Source: an uncultured Thermomicrobiales bacterium (GTDB taxonomy: Bacteria; Chloroflexota; Chloroflexia; Thermomicrobiales; UBA6265). From it: a DNA stretch of 18,300 bases. Shown piece by piece: positions 1-7,320 of the stretch (the stretch's first letter is position 1; every line of letters starts with the position of its first letter). The DNA is taken from assembly GCA_902806375.1 (NCBI GenBank), contig CADCWK010000381.1, forward strand, positions 1-18,300. The letters are read 5' to 3'. A program made the translations under genes and the position numbers. The notes beneath the pieces were generated by a model, which was not told the DNA's origin, ran no database searches, and saw only the letters and a program-made list of their open reading frames with translations.

Positions 1-843
1 GGAGCGGCGGTGCTGATCGCCGTCCGGGCCGGGTTGTGGAATGTCGGGATCGATGGGCAGGTCCTCGTCGGGGCGATGGCCGGAGCGGTCGTCGGGGCGG
101 AACTCACCGGGGCCGGGCGGCCGGTCCTTTGGGTGGTGGTCGCCGGGGTCGCCGGGTTGGCCGGGGCGCTCTGGGCGCTGCCACCGGCGCTGCTCCGGTC
201 CCGCTTCGGGGTCAACGAGATCGTCGCCACGATCATGTTCAACTACATGGCGATCGCGCTGACCGCCTGGCTGGTGAAGGGACCGCTGCGTGACCCGGCC
301 CTGGTCACCCCACAGACGCCGGCGATTCCCCGGGAGCTGCGCCTGGCCATGCTCGGCGATACCCGTGTCCACGCCGGTCTGCTCGTCGCCGTCGTGGTGG
401 TCCTCGTCCTCGGCTGGGTCCTGCGCCGGACCGTTCTCGGGCTGGAACTGCGCATCGTGGGCTCCAGCCCGCGGGCGGCCCGGTATGCCCTGATCCCCGT
501 CCGGGGGTACCTCGCGGCGGGGTTCATCGTCAGTGGGGCCATCGCCGGTCTGGCTGGCGCCAACGACGTGCTCTCGACCAAGGGCACGTTCCAGTCCGAG
601 TGGAACCCTGGCTACGGCTTCGCCGCCTTCGCGCTGGTCTTCCTCGCCCGGCGCAGCGCCTGGGCGCTGATCCCGGCGGCACTCCTGTTCGGCATGCTCT
701 CCTACGGGGCCGACGTGATGCCACGGGCAGCGGGGATCGACCCGGCGTTCTTCACCTTCATCGAGGGCACGCTGCTGGTCACGCTCGGGGTCAGCGGCTG
801 GCTCGGGCAGCGCCGCGACCGGCGCCGGGGTGGCGACGCCTGA
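1..843 (+). CDS. BMP-type ABC importer permease, first subunit (5' end outside window)
   Basis: Inner-membrane permease of the BPD_transp_2 family, in the branch that works with BMP binding proteins (YufP/NupP-like, nucleoside or simple-sugar import). The frame is open to base 1, so the GTG at 10 is probably internal and the N-terminus lies outside the window. The motif GLWNVGIDGQ near the visible start matches the family signature G-L-W-N-I-G-x-E-G-Q, with D in place of the usual E. Several hydrophobic segments follow, with the cytoplasmic loop 'RSRFGVNEIVATIMFNY' typical of this family. The stop codon overlaps the next gene's start (TGATG), so the two are translationally coupled. The binding protein at 1943 supports the substrate class; the exact substrate cannot be read from sequence. 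The missing ATPase is expected upstream. Confidence 0.88.
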   Translation, partial: GAAVLIAVRAGLWNVGIDGQVLVGAMAGAVVGAELTGAGRPVLWVVVAGVAGLAGALWALPPALLRSRFGVNEIVATIMFNYMAIALTAWLVKGPLRDPALVTPQTPAIPRELRLAMLGDTRVHAGLLVAVVVVLVLGWVLRRTVLGLELRIVGSSPRAARYALIPVRGYLAAGFIVSGAIAGLAGANDVLSTKGTFQSEWNPGYGFAAFALVFLARRSAWALIPAALLFGMLSYGADVMPRAAGIDPAFFTFIEGTLLVTLGVSGWLGQRRDRRRGGDA

Positions 844-1784
844 TGGAGATCGATCTCGTCGCGACGACCATCCTGACGGCGGCGATCCTCGCGGCGGTGC
901 CACTGATGCTGGCGGCGACCGGGGAAGCGATCGGCGAACGGGCCGGGGTGCTGAACCTCGGCATCGAGGGCACGATGCTCCTGGCCGGCTTCGGCGCGTT
1001 CCGCGTCACCCTCTCGACCGGATCGCTCGCGCTGGGCCTGCTCGCCGGTCTGGCGGTCGGTCTGATCGTGGGGGTGTCCTTCGGGCTGGTCGTCGCCGTG
1101 GCGAGGGCCGATCAGGTCCTGGTCGGGATCGGCCTGACGCTCGCTGGGACCGGCCTCTCGACGTTCCTGTTCCGCGAGGCGTTCGGTTCGGAGCAACCGC
1201 TCCTCGCGGTCGGTGGCGGGCGACCCTTCGACGCGCTGGCCGACCGGGTACCGGTCGTCGGCCCCGTCCTCCTCGGCCAGCCCTGGTTCGTCTATCTCGC
1301 CGTGGTCCTCGTCCTCCTCGCGGACGTGGTGCTGCGCCGGACCACGTTCGGGCTCCGTGTCCGGGCCGTCGGTGCGGCGCCCTTCGCCGTCGATGCCGCC
1401 GGGCTGGACGTAGCCGCGATCCGTGTCGCCACGACGACGATCGCCGGAGCCCTGTCCGGTCTGGCCGGAGCGTCTCTCGTCCTCGTCCAGCTCGGCTTCT
1501 TCCGACCGGGCATCACGGTCGGGGTCGGCTTCATCGCCGTCGCGATCGCCATCCTCGGCGGGCTGACACCGTGGCGGATCGCCATCGCCGCCCTGCTGTT
1601 CGGCGTGCTGGCCGGGCTGAGTCCCGGGTTGCAGGTCGCACGGGTCCCGGTCAGCGTCGAGTTCCTCCAGTTGCTGCCGTACCTCGGGGTCGTCCTGGCG
1701 CTCCTGCTCGCGCGGCACCGCCTGCCACTGCCGGCTGCCCTCGGTCGCCCCTACCGGCGGGGAGCGGTCCGCAACGACGTCTGA
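843..1784 (+). CDS. BMP-type ABC importer permease, second subunit
   Basis: Second BPD_transp_2 permease (YufQ/NupQ-like), 313 residues, close to the usual length of about 300-320. I chose the ATG at 843 because it overlaps the preceding TGA and gives the typical N-terminus. The signature ERAGVLNLGIEG lies at residues 32-43, followed by about eight hydrophobic segments and the conserved C-terminal part 'IAVAIAILGGLTPWRIA'. The reading frame continues open upstream to 600, but that part overlaps the first permease and is not coding. The two permeases should form the heterodimeric channel of the importer. There is no separate ribosome-binding site, which fits coupling. Confidence 0.9.
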   Translation: MEIDLVATTILTAAILAAVPLMLAATGEAIGERAGVLNLGIEGTMLLAGFGAFRVTLSTGSLALGLLAGLAVGLIVGVSFGLVVAVARADQVLVGIGLTLAGTGLSTFLFREAFGSEQPLLAVGGGRPFDALADRVPVVGPVLLGQPWFVYLAVVLVLLADVVLRRTTFGLRVRAVGAAPFAVDAAGLDVAAIRVATTTIAGALSGLAGASLVLVQLGFFRPGITVGVGFIAVAIAILGGLTPWRIAIAALLFGVLAGLSPGLQVARVPVSVEFLQLLPYLGVVLALLLARHRLPLPAALGRPYRRGAVRNDV

Positions 1785-1798
1785 CCGCTCTGGCTAAT

Positions 1799-1878
1799 TT
1801 TTGCCCGGTTTGGATGGTATCGGAGGGATTTGGACTGGCCAAGGACGGCGCTGGATGAGCTTTTGGCCCTGTTTGGAC
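1799..1878 (+). promoter_or_regulatory. Repeated TTTGGA elements upstream of the binding-protein gene, possible operators
   Basis: Unusually T-rich for this genome. An imperfect direct repeat is seen twice: TTTTGCCCGGTTTGGAT at 1799-1815 and TTTTGGCCCTGTTTGGAC at 1861-1878. A third TTTGGAC lies at 1829-1835 inside the inverted repeat TTGGactggCCAA (1830-1842). The three TTTGGA cores start 20 and 43 bases apart, near two and four helical turns. The last copy abuts the proposed -35. Binding of a regulator is inference. Confidence 0.4.
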
Positions 1879-1906
1879 TTGCGAATGGCGGCTCGTCGCC
1901 CATAAT
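1879..1906 (+). promoter_or_regulatory. Likely sigma-70-type promoter of the BMP binding-protein gene
   Basis: TTGCGA at 1879-1884, a 16-base spacer, then CATAAT at 1901-1906, with a Shine-Dalgarno GGAGG at 1932-1936 and ATG at 1943. A dedicated promoter would let the binding protein be made in excess over the permeases, as is common for ABC importers. Confidence 0.5.
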
Positions 1907-1942
1907 GAGCGCAGCGTTTCGCCACCGCACCGGAGGATTCCC

Positions 1943-3010
1943 ATGAACCGACGCCAGCGATCCCGTATTCGTCCCGTGACGATCCTCGTTCTCATCGCCC
2001 TCCTGCTGGTCCCCGGCGTGCCGCTGACGTCGGCCCAGACTGACGTCGGCACCGTCGCCATCGTGACGCCAGCCAGCCGGTCCAATCAGGGCTGGGACCA
2101 GCAGGGGGTGGACAACCTCGTCGCCGTCGGGGAGGAACTCGACGTGTCGGTCGAAGTGGCCGAGAACGCCGGCTACGACGACATCACGCCGATCCTCCTC
2201 GATCTCGTCTCCGACGGGTCGCAGCTGATCGTCTGCCATGCGTCCGGCTACCAGTCGGTCTGCCCGGAGTTCGCGGCGGCCGAGCAGGTCCCGGTCGTCG
2301 TGATCGAGAACCCCGGCGCCGTCGCCGCCGGTCTCGTCTCCGACATCGAGACCCAGGCCCAGGATGCGGCCTACCTCGCCGGCGTCATGGCCGGGATGGA
2401 GACCCGGACCGGGACCGTCGCGGTCGTCGTCACCGGAGAGCCCCCGACCTGGAACTACATGACCGTCGGTTTCGCCGAGGGGCTCAAGGCCGCCCGGCCC
2501 GACGCCCGGCTGGTCTACGCCTCGGTCGGCGAGGGAACCTATGACGATGCCGCGGCGGCGAAGCAGACGACAGACACCGTCCTGGCGGCCAATGCCGACA
2601 TCGTCTTCGGGATGGGTGATGGGGCCGCCTTCGGCATGATCCAGTCGATCCGGGAGTACAACCAGGCGCGGCCGGTCGAGCAGCAGGCGCGCTTCATCGA
2701 CGTGATCGGGGACAAGTCGGCGTCTGAGGCGGGTGACTTCCTCCTGACGTCCGTCCTGTTCGACTACTCCGCCGCGTACCGGCAGTTCATCGGCGACCTC
2801 GAAGCCGGCACCTTCGGCTCGGTCTACACGATGAACCTGGCCAACGAGGGCGTTCGTCTTCTGCCCACCGTCATTCCCGTCCGTCCGGAGACCGCGCCCG
2901 CCGTCGAGACGGCGCGCACCGCCATCGTTGGGGGGACGGTGAAGGTGTCGGTCATTGGCGATGCGGCCGGCGTGCAGGCCCGTCTGGCCGAACTCTTCCC
3001 GGCGGTCTGA
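1943..3010 (+). CDS. BMP-family ABC importer substrate-binding protein
   Basis: Extracytoplasmic binding protein of the BMP/PnrA-like family, 355 residues, delivering a nucleoside-like ligand to the permeases encoded just upstream. The signal peptide covers residues 1-31: RRQRSRIR, then a hydrophobic core, then TSA|Q. There is no lipobox cysteine, so the protein seems to be released or held by partners instead of lipid-anchored, unlike many Gram-positive members. The mature start 'VGTVAIVTPASRSNQGWDQQ' matches the family's first beta strand and the ligand-loop pattern (V-x-D/P-x-x-x-x-D-x-x-F/W-N/D). The segments 'DAAYLAGVMAGMETRTGTVA' and 'DIVFGMGDGAAFGMIQ' are also typical. GGAGG at 1932-1936 is 6 bases from the ATG. 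Ligand identity is not determined. Confidence 0.9.
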   Translation: MNRRQRSRIRPVTILVLIALLLVPGVPLTSAQTDVGTVAIVTPASRSNQGWDQQGVDNLVAVGEELDVSVEVAENAGYDDITPILLDLVSDGSQLIVCHASGYQSVCPEFAAAEQVPVVVIENPGAVAAGLVSDIETQAQDAAYLAGVMAGMETRTGTVAVVVTGEPPTWNYMTVGFAEGLKAARPDARLVYASVGEGTYDDAAAAKQTTDTVLAANADIVFGMGDGAAFGMIQSIREYNQARPVEQQARFIDVIGDKSASEAGDFLLTSVLFDYSAAYRQFIGDLEAGTFGSVYTMNLANEGVRLLPTVIPVRPETAPAVETARTAIVGGTVKVSVIGDAAGVQARLAELFPAV

Positions 3011-3138
3011 GCCGAGCCACGCCGTGCCCGTCACCGCGCCGATGGCGGGGCGGCCTGAGCTGGTACGCCGGGCCAACGATCCCCGCCAATGCCCGACAGA
3101 CTGGGGCAGATGGCACCTTCCGTGCGTTTGTGGCACCG

Positions 3139-3185
3139 GCACCGGTGCGCGTCGCACCGGACGGAGACGGCCGGAGGTTCCGGCC
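3139..3185. promoter_or_regulatory. Two inverted repeats in the leader of the DUF4397 gene
   Basis: A perfect palindrome GCACCGGTGC lies at 3139-3148. A short hairpin GGCCGGA-ggt-TCCGGCC lies at 3169-3185, ending 15 bases before the Shine-Dalgarno. Either could be an operator, or the hairpin could end transcription from the binding-protein gene; there is no U-tract. No convincing -35/-10 pair is visible in 3011-3214. Confidence 0.2.
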
Positions 3186-3214
3186 TGCTCCACGGATTCT
3201 GGAGGATGAGACAG

Positions 3215-4000
3215 ATGTCCCGAGCGCTTCCCGGAGGGATGCAACGGTTGATGATCGTTGCAATCGCCTCCCTTGCCCTGCTGTTCGCCATGGTCGCCCC
3301 CGCCTTCGCGCAGAGCACACCGGAGGCGACGCCAGTGGCGGGCCCGGCGACTCCGCCGATCACGCTCGGTGACGATGAGGCCGCCATCGCCGTCGTCCAT
3401 GCCTCGGCCGCCGTGCCGGCCGTCGACATCCTGCTCGATGACGAGGTCGCCCTGTCCAACGTGTCCTTCGGAGCGGTCAGCGAGTTCCTGAGCGTCGCCA
3501 GCGGCGACCACAACGTCAAGGTCGTCCCGGCTGGCGGCGATGTCTCGCAGGCCGTCGTCGATGTTGACGTAACCCTCGATAGTGGCAACGTCTACGCGGT
3601 CGTCGCGGCTGGCACCGCCGAGGAGCCGGAGGTCAAGTCCTTCGAGATCAACAACGATCCGACCGCCAACGACTCGATCCGCGTCATGGCGATCCACGCC
3701 GCCGCCGGTGTCGACGGGATCGATATCGCGCCGGTCGGTGGCGACCCGATCATCGAGGACCTGACGTACTTCAATGCCGCCGACGGTGTCGACTACACCG
3801 GCGCGTCCGTGGAACTTGAGGTCCGCGCGACGGGCGAGACCGGCTCGCTCGCCGTGTTGCCCGCCTTCCCCGCCACCTTCGGGTCCTCCATCGCCGTGAT
3901 CGTCACGACGGACGCCATGGGCGAGCCGGTCCCGCTGTTCCTCGGCACCTTCCCCGGCACTGAGGAAGACGCGGAGGAAGTCGCGACCCCGGCGGCCTGA
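3215..4000 (+). CDS. Secreted protein with two DUF4397-like units
   Basis: Predicted exported protein of 261 residues. GGAGG at 3201-3205 is 9 bases from the ATG at 3215; the ATG at 3206 touches the Shine-Dalgarno and more upstream starts lack one, so 3215 is preferred. The signal peptide ends at AFA|Q (32/33), followed by a short linker STPEATPVAGPATPP. Two beta-rich units follow: residues 55-135, starting AAIAVVHASAAVPAVDI, and residues 154-245, starting SIRVMAIHAAAGVDGIDI. The shared pattern is V-x-H-A-[SA]-x-x-V-x-x-[IV]-D-I, the hallmark of DUF4397. An acidic tail EEDAEEVATPAA ends the protein. No cysteine, anchor or enzyme motif is seen. Family members are extracytoplasmic and functionally uncharacterised, so no function is assigned. 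Confidence 0.85.
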   Translation: MSRALPGGMQRLMIVAIASLALLFAMVAPAFAQSTPEATPVAGPATPPITLGDDEAAIAVVHASAAVPAVDILLDDEVALSNVSFGAVSEFLSVASGDHNVKVVPAGGDVSQAVVDVDVTLDSGNVYAVVAAGTAEEPEVKSFEINNDPTANDSIRVMAIHAAAGVDGIDIAPVGGDPIIEDLTYFNAADGVDYTGASVELEVRATGETGSLAVLPAFPATFGSSIAVIVTTDAMGEPVPLFLGTFPGTEEDAEEVATPAA

Positions 4001-4029
4001 TCCTCTTCGCATAACCGACTCGCGTCAGT

Positions 4030-4067
4030 GACGATGGGCGCTCACCGGAAGGTGAGCGCCCATCGTC
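4030..4067. terminator. Perfect 17-bp hairpin between convergent genes, likely bidirectional terminator
   Basis: Arms at 4030-4046 and 4051-4067 are exactly complementary around a GGAA (GNRA-type) loop. It sits between the stop of the DUF4397 gene (4000) and the stop of the dehydratase gene (4105), which are transcribed toward each other. Neither strand has a U-tract after the stem, so it may act by structure alone or with Rho. Confidence 0.7.
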
Positions 4068-4104
4068 GCGTGCGCCGGCGGGTGCGTTCCGGCCGGATCG
4101 CGCC

Positions 4105-6414
4105 TCAGTCGGCGCTCAGCATCACCTCGCGCTGACCGGCCGCGACCGTGGCCGCGTCGTTGACCCCGGCGACCGTGGCGGCATCCCAGAAGTCGATCTC
4201 CGCGTCCTCCGCCACGGCGATCGGGACGACCCCCTGCGCGGCGTCGGTGCAGGTCGTCATCCGGTTGGACGCCGCGACGAAGCGCGCCCGCCGTCGGATC
4301 TGCGCCATGCGCTCGGCGGCGACATCGTCCCGGCCAGCCAGGAGCGTGTCAGGCGCGAGCACGACGGTCCCCCGGGCGAGGGCCACGGGGTCGAGCAGGT
4401 CCAGCCGTCGGGCGCGGAAGCGGAGGTGGATCGGGTCGCCGGTCTCCAGCCGGAGGATCCCGCCCCCGAGCGCCGCTTCGGGCGTGATGTGGCCGACCGC
4501 GGCGCCGTAGCTCACCCCGGAGTAGCGCCCGTCGCTGATCAGCGTGGCCAGCTTCCGCAGCGCCCGGTTGGCGTTGATGTGCTGCATCGGCGTGAACATC
4601 TCCGGCATCCCGTAGGCGGCCGGGCCCTGCGCCGAGACGACGATCGCGAGCTTGAGTGTGCCCGTCGTGACCATGTGGTCGAAGAGGGCGGGCGGCGCCA
4701 GGATGTCGCCCGCGGAGACATCGAGCCCGAGCAGTCCGGCGTTGTGTCGCCAGATCCTGCCGAGGAGCGCGGCGTCGAACGCCGCTTCGTCCCGCAGGTG
4801 GTGCAGGAGGTGGACGTCCAGCAGGGCGTTGTTGGCCTCCTCCTCGTTCTCGTAGCGGACGACCAGCGCGATCTGCTCGTCGAAGTGATCGACCTGCGCC
4901 TCCGGCATCCCGCTGATCTTGACCACCGCGCTGTCGAACCAGTTGCCCGTCAGCACGTCCACCCCGGAGATCGTTCGCCGTGGCGTGCTGAGGATGACCG
5001 GGTTGTCGGCAACGCCGTCCGCGCTGAGGTTCGTCTCGTCGGCCAGCCGTTGTCGCCACGTCGTGCCGGTGACGGTCATGGCATCGAGGTCCATCGGCGC
5101 GCCGTTACGGACCAGTTCGTAGACCAGCGTCTCCATCCCGCGGATCTCCCCGGAGCAGCACTGCTTCGCCAGCGCGAAGATGTCACGGCCCTGGGTCAGG
5201 CTGTAGTTGAAGATGTCCGGGATGGCGTGGGCGTGGTGGATGCGGTCGAGGTCCCAGATGCTGAAGCGGTGGCCGCTATAAATGACGGCCCCGACGAAGT
5301 GCATCAGCAGGTTGGTGCTGCCGCCACTCGCGCTGTGGACGCGAATCGCGTTGCCGACGTTGTCGAGCAGGATCCGGCTGACCCCGCACTCCGGCCGGTT
5401 GGGCAGGGTCATCAGGTCGACGACGACGCGGTCGACCTGCGCGGTGGTCGGTGGGTCGGTCAGGAGTTCGACGGCCGGGTGGACGAGACCCATGCCGGCG
5501 ACCATGTTTCGGGAGGAGTTGCCCGTCCCGTTGAAGGCGCAGATCCCGCCCTTGGAGTCGCAGGTGTTGATGGCGAGGGCGCGCTCGAAGTGGGCGTGCC
5601 GGTCGACCGAGAGGATGCCCAGCTCGACCGCCCGGATGAAGACGCCCTGGAAGGCCGTGTTGGACGAGCACTGGAGGATGTAGGCCATCGTGTCTTCGAG
5701 GTCTTCGGCGATCTCGGGGTGACCGGCCGCGACGGCGTCCCGGGCCAGTTGGGCCAGCTCCTCGCGGACGTCGGCCGGGATCTCGCCGCCCTTGAGGACG
5801 TGGGCCGGCGCGAACGCCGCGAAGACTGGCGCCTCCCCCCGCAGGCGGCGCAGGGTGTCCAGGTGGGCGAGGGCGGCGACGACGGCGAGCGGCATCTTGT
5901 CGCAGCTCTGGATGACGAAGGCGCCGTGGTAGCCGTGCGCCTCCATCTGGTTGACGACCATCTCGGCGATGGCGTTGCGGCTCTGGAGGCTGTAGCTCAT
6001 GCCGGGAGTGCTCTGGGCCGTGCCGTCGCAGAGCACGGGGACGCTGAAGGAGAACGGCACCCCGCCGCGATCCCAGATGGCGAGCGCGGCCCGGGCGATC
6101 GTCCCCTGGTCGACGACGTGGGCCGGGTGATCGGGCGACCCACCGATGATCGCGATCCGGGGCGCGTTGTCGTTGAGCCGGTCGTAGATGGCGCCCAGCG
6201 TCCAGTCCGGTTGCCGACGAGTCTCCCCGTCATGGGTGACCTCGCGGTAGGCTCGGTCGAGGATCCCGGCGATGGTGATCGGCTCGTTGGCCTTGCCCTG
6301 GACGTTGTAGCTGTACGGGTTCTCGCCGACCATCCGCAGCGGGACGGACCGGCCAGGAAGGTGGCCGTTGCCGTCCGGTCCGGTGGCGCCGGGACGATTG
6401 GTGTCGGAAGCCAC
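4105..6414 (-). CDS. IlvD/EDD-family dehydratase, long form, YjhG/YagF-like cysteine pattern
   Basis: Iron-sulfur dehydratase acting on a hydroxy-acid, either branched-chain dihydroxy-acid (IlvD) or sugar acid (xylonate/gluconate). The length of 769 residues compares with about 560 for IlvD and about 655 for YjhG. Visible motifs are LCDG with C129, QSCDK with C171 and K173, CDSKGGIC with C292, SGGSTN at 363-368, MTVTGTTW at 446-453 and SDGRYSG at 627-633, whose S632 matches the catalytic serine. The order CDG, SCDK, GGxC follows YjhG/YagF more than IlvD. About 70 extra residues between C171 and C292 include another cysteine, C249. The GTG start at 6414 has AGGAGG at 6423-6428, 8 bases away; an ATG between them is out of frame. 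It stands alone with no ilvB, ilvC or leuABCD neighbour, so I favour a sugar-acid substrate, as inference only. Confidence 0.85.
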   Translation of the reverse strand: MASDTNRPGATGPDGNGHLPGRSVPLRMVGENPYSYNVQGKANEPITIAGILDRAYREVTHDGETRRQPDWTLGAIYDRLNDNAPRIAIIGGSPDHPAHVVDQGTIARAALAIWDRGGVPFSFSVPVLCDGTAQSTPGMSYSLQSRNAIAEMVVNQMEAHGYHGAFVIQSCDKMPLAVVAALAHLDTLRRLRGEAPVFAAFAPAHVLKGGEIPADVREELAQLARDAVAAGHPEIAEDLEDTMAYILQCSSNTAFQGVFIRAVELGILSVDRHAHFERALAINTCDSKGGICAFNGTGNSSRNMVAGMGLVHPAVELLTDPPTTAQVDRVVVDLMTLPNRPECGVSRILLDNVGNAIRVHSASGGSTNLLMHFVGAVIYSGHRFSIWDLDRIHHAHAIPDIFNYSLTQGRDIFALAKQCCSGEIRGMETLVYELVRNGAPMDLDAMTVTGTTWRQRLADETNLSADGVADNPVILSTPRRTISGVDVLTGNWFDSAVVKISGMPEAQVDHFDEQIALVVRYENEEEANNALLDVHLLHHLRDEAAFDAALLGRIWRHNAGLLGLDVSAGDILAPPALFDHMVTTGTLKLAIVVSAQGPAAYGMPEMFTPMQHINANRALRKLATLISDGRYSGVSYGAAVGHITPEAALGGGILRLETGDPIHLRFRARRLDLLDPVALARGTVVLAPDTLLAGRDDVAAERMAQIRRRARFVAASNRMTTCTDAAQGVVPIAVAEDAEIDFWDAATVAGVNDAATVAAGQREVMLSAD

Positions 6415-6486
6415 AGTGTCATCCTCCTGCGGATGCGGGCGGACCGGACGACACGACGTTGCGACCGGCCCTGTTGGGGTCCCGGC

Positions 6487-6495
6487 ATGATAGCA
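6487..6495 (-). promoter_or_regulatory. Extended -10 promoter candidate for the dehydratase gene
   Basis: On the minus strand this reads TGCTATCAT, a TG-n-TATnAT extended -10 element, about 72 bases before the GTG start. No good -35 is seen, which extended -10 promoters can do without. An inverted repeat CGCTGA-ctgcc-TCAGCG at 6521-6537 lies just upstream and could be an operator. Confidence 0.4.
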
Positions 6496-6694
6496 CTGGG
6501 CGCCGTTTGCTCCGGCGATCCGCTGACTGCCTCAGCGTGCGGGAACGGTTACTCTCACCGACTACGGGACCCATCCCCATCGTCGTTCGGTCCCGTCGTT
6601 CGCAGACGGCCCCTGACTTGCATGGTCAAGACGGTCACGGCTCGTGAGCAGGGAGTGCCATTCCAGGCGCCAAGGGACAGAGGGAGACGACGAG

Positions 6695-7261
6695 ATGGCC
6701 GGAGGGTTGGGGAAGCTGGTACTGCGTGGGGTCGCCGGAGGGTTGATAGCGGGCCATGGAGCCCAGAAGCTGTTTGGTTCCTTCGACGGTCCCGGCCCGG
6801 AGGGGACGGCCCAGATGGTCGCCTCGATGAACCTCGAGCCGGCCCACATATGGGCACGGGTAGCCGGGATGAGCGAGTTCGGCGGAGGGATGCTGACCGC
6901 CCTGGGTTTCATGCACCCGGCCGGACCGCTGGGCATCATCGGCGCCATGAGCATGGCGACCCGCAAGGCACACTGGAACAAGCCGATCTGGAACACCGCA
7001 GGTGGCGCCGAGCTCCCCGTGATGTTCATGGCCGTCGCGGTCAACCAGATCATCAGTGGCCCCGGCCCGCTGGCGCTGGACACCGTCCTGCGGTCGCGCC
7101 TGCCGGGCTGGGTATTGCCCGTCGGGCTGGCCGCGATAGCCGGGTCCATCTACTACGCGATCGAGCAGGACCAGAAGGCGGCCGATCAGGCAGCCTCGGC
7201 CGGGACCACGGTTGCGGACGGCCCGGCGACCGACACGGGGACCGAGGCCGCCGCGATCTAG
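6695..7261 (+). CDS. DoxX-family integral membrane protein
   Basis: DoxX-like four-helix membrane protein of 188 residues. I chose the ATG at 6695 because AGGGAGA lies 7 bases upstream and the protein then begins with the family's first helix; the frame is open from 6644 but without a better site. Motifs are HGAQKLFGSF at residues 21-30, the second-helix segment around SEFGGGMLTALGF, then MATRKAHW, and GGAELPVMFMAVAVNQIISG in the third to fourth helix. The C-terminus (about residue 160 onward) is a polar Ala/Thr/Asp tail. DoxX relatives are linked to thiosulfate:quinone oxidoreductase and to redox-stress membrane complexes, but this subgroup has no assigned activity. It is transcribed alone, divergent from the dehydratase. 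Confidence 0.88.
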   Translation: MAGGLGKLVLRGVAGGLIAGHGAQKLFGSFDGPGPEGTAQMVASMNLEPAHIWARVAGMSEFGGGMLTALGFMHPAGPLGIIGAMSMATRKAHWNKPIWNTAGGAELPVMFMAVAVNQIISGPGPLALDTVLRSRLPGWVLPVGLAAIAGSIYYAIEQDQKAADQAASAGTTVADGPATDTGTEAAAI

Positions 7262-7290
7262 CCACGGGTCGCCAGGGTAGCCAGTGACCG

Positions 7291-7320
7291 GAGGGGCGTC
7301 GCCATCGAGGGACGCCCCTC
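7291..7320. terminator. Shared hairpin terminator between doxX-like and phosphoesterase genes
   Basis: A perfect 10-bp stem, GAGGGGCGTC (7291-7300) with GACGCCCCTC (7311-7320), around a 10-base loop. It lies 30 bases after the DoxX stop. Its right arm overlaps two bases of the stop codon of the convergent phosphoesterase gene (7319-7321). There is no U-tract on either strand. Confidence 0.6.

Noticed and set aside
600..842. N-terminal extension of the second permease
   Set aside because: This part overlaps the first permease. The ATG at 843 overlaps the preceding stop and gives the family's normal N-terminus.
1..3010. A complete ABC importer operon including the ATPase
   Set aside because: No ATP-binding subunit is in the window. 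It may lie upstream of base 1, but that cannot be seen.
3011..3214. Riboswitch ahead of the DUF4397 gene
   Set aside because: The short inverted repeats there match no riboswitch core I recognise, and the gene is not a typical riboswitch target.
1751..4012. A 753-codon minus-strand open frame opposite the binding-protein and DUF4397 genes
   Set aside because: The translation is low-complexity and charged, with no recognisable domain. The plus-strand genes have signal peptides and family motifs.
4426..7287. A very long plus-strand open frame opposite the dehydratase and through the DoxX region
   Set aside because: It is an antisense shadow created by high GC: its translation is rich in Arg, Asp and Gly with no family motif, and the real genes in both places have clear motifs and ribosome-binding sites.
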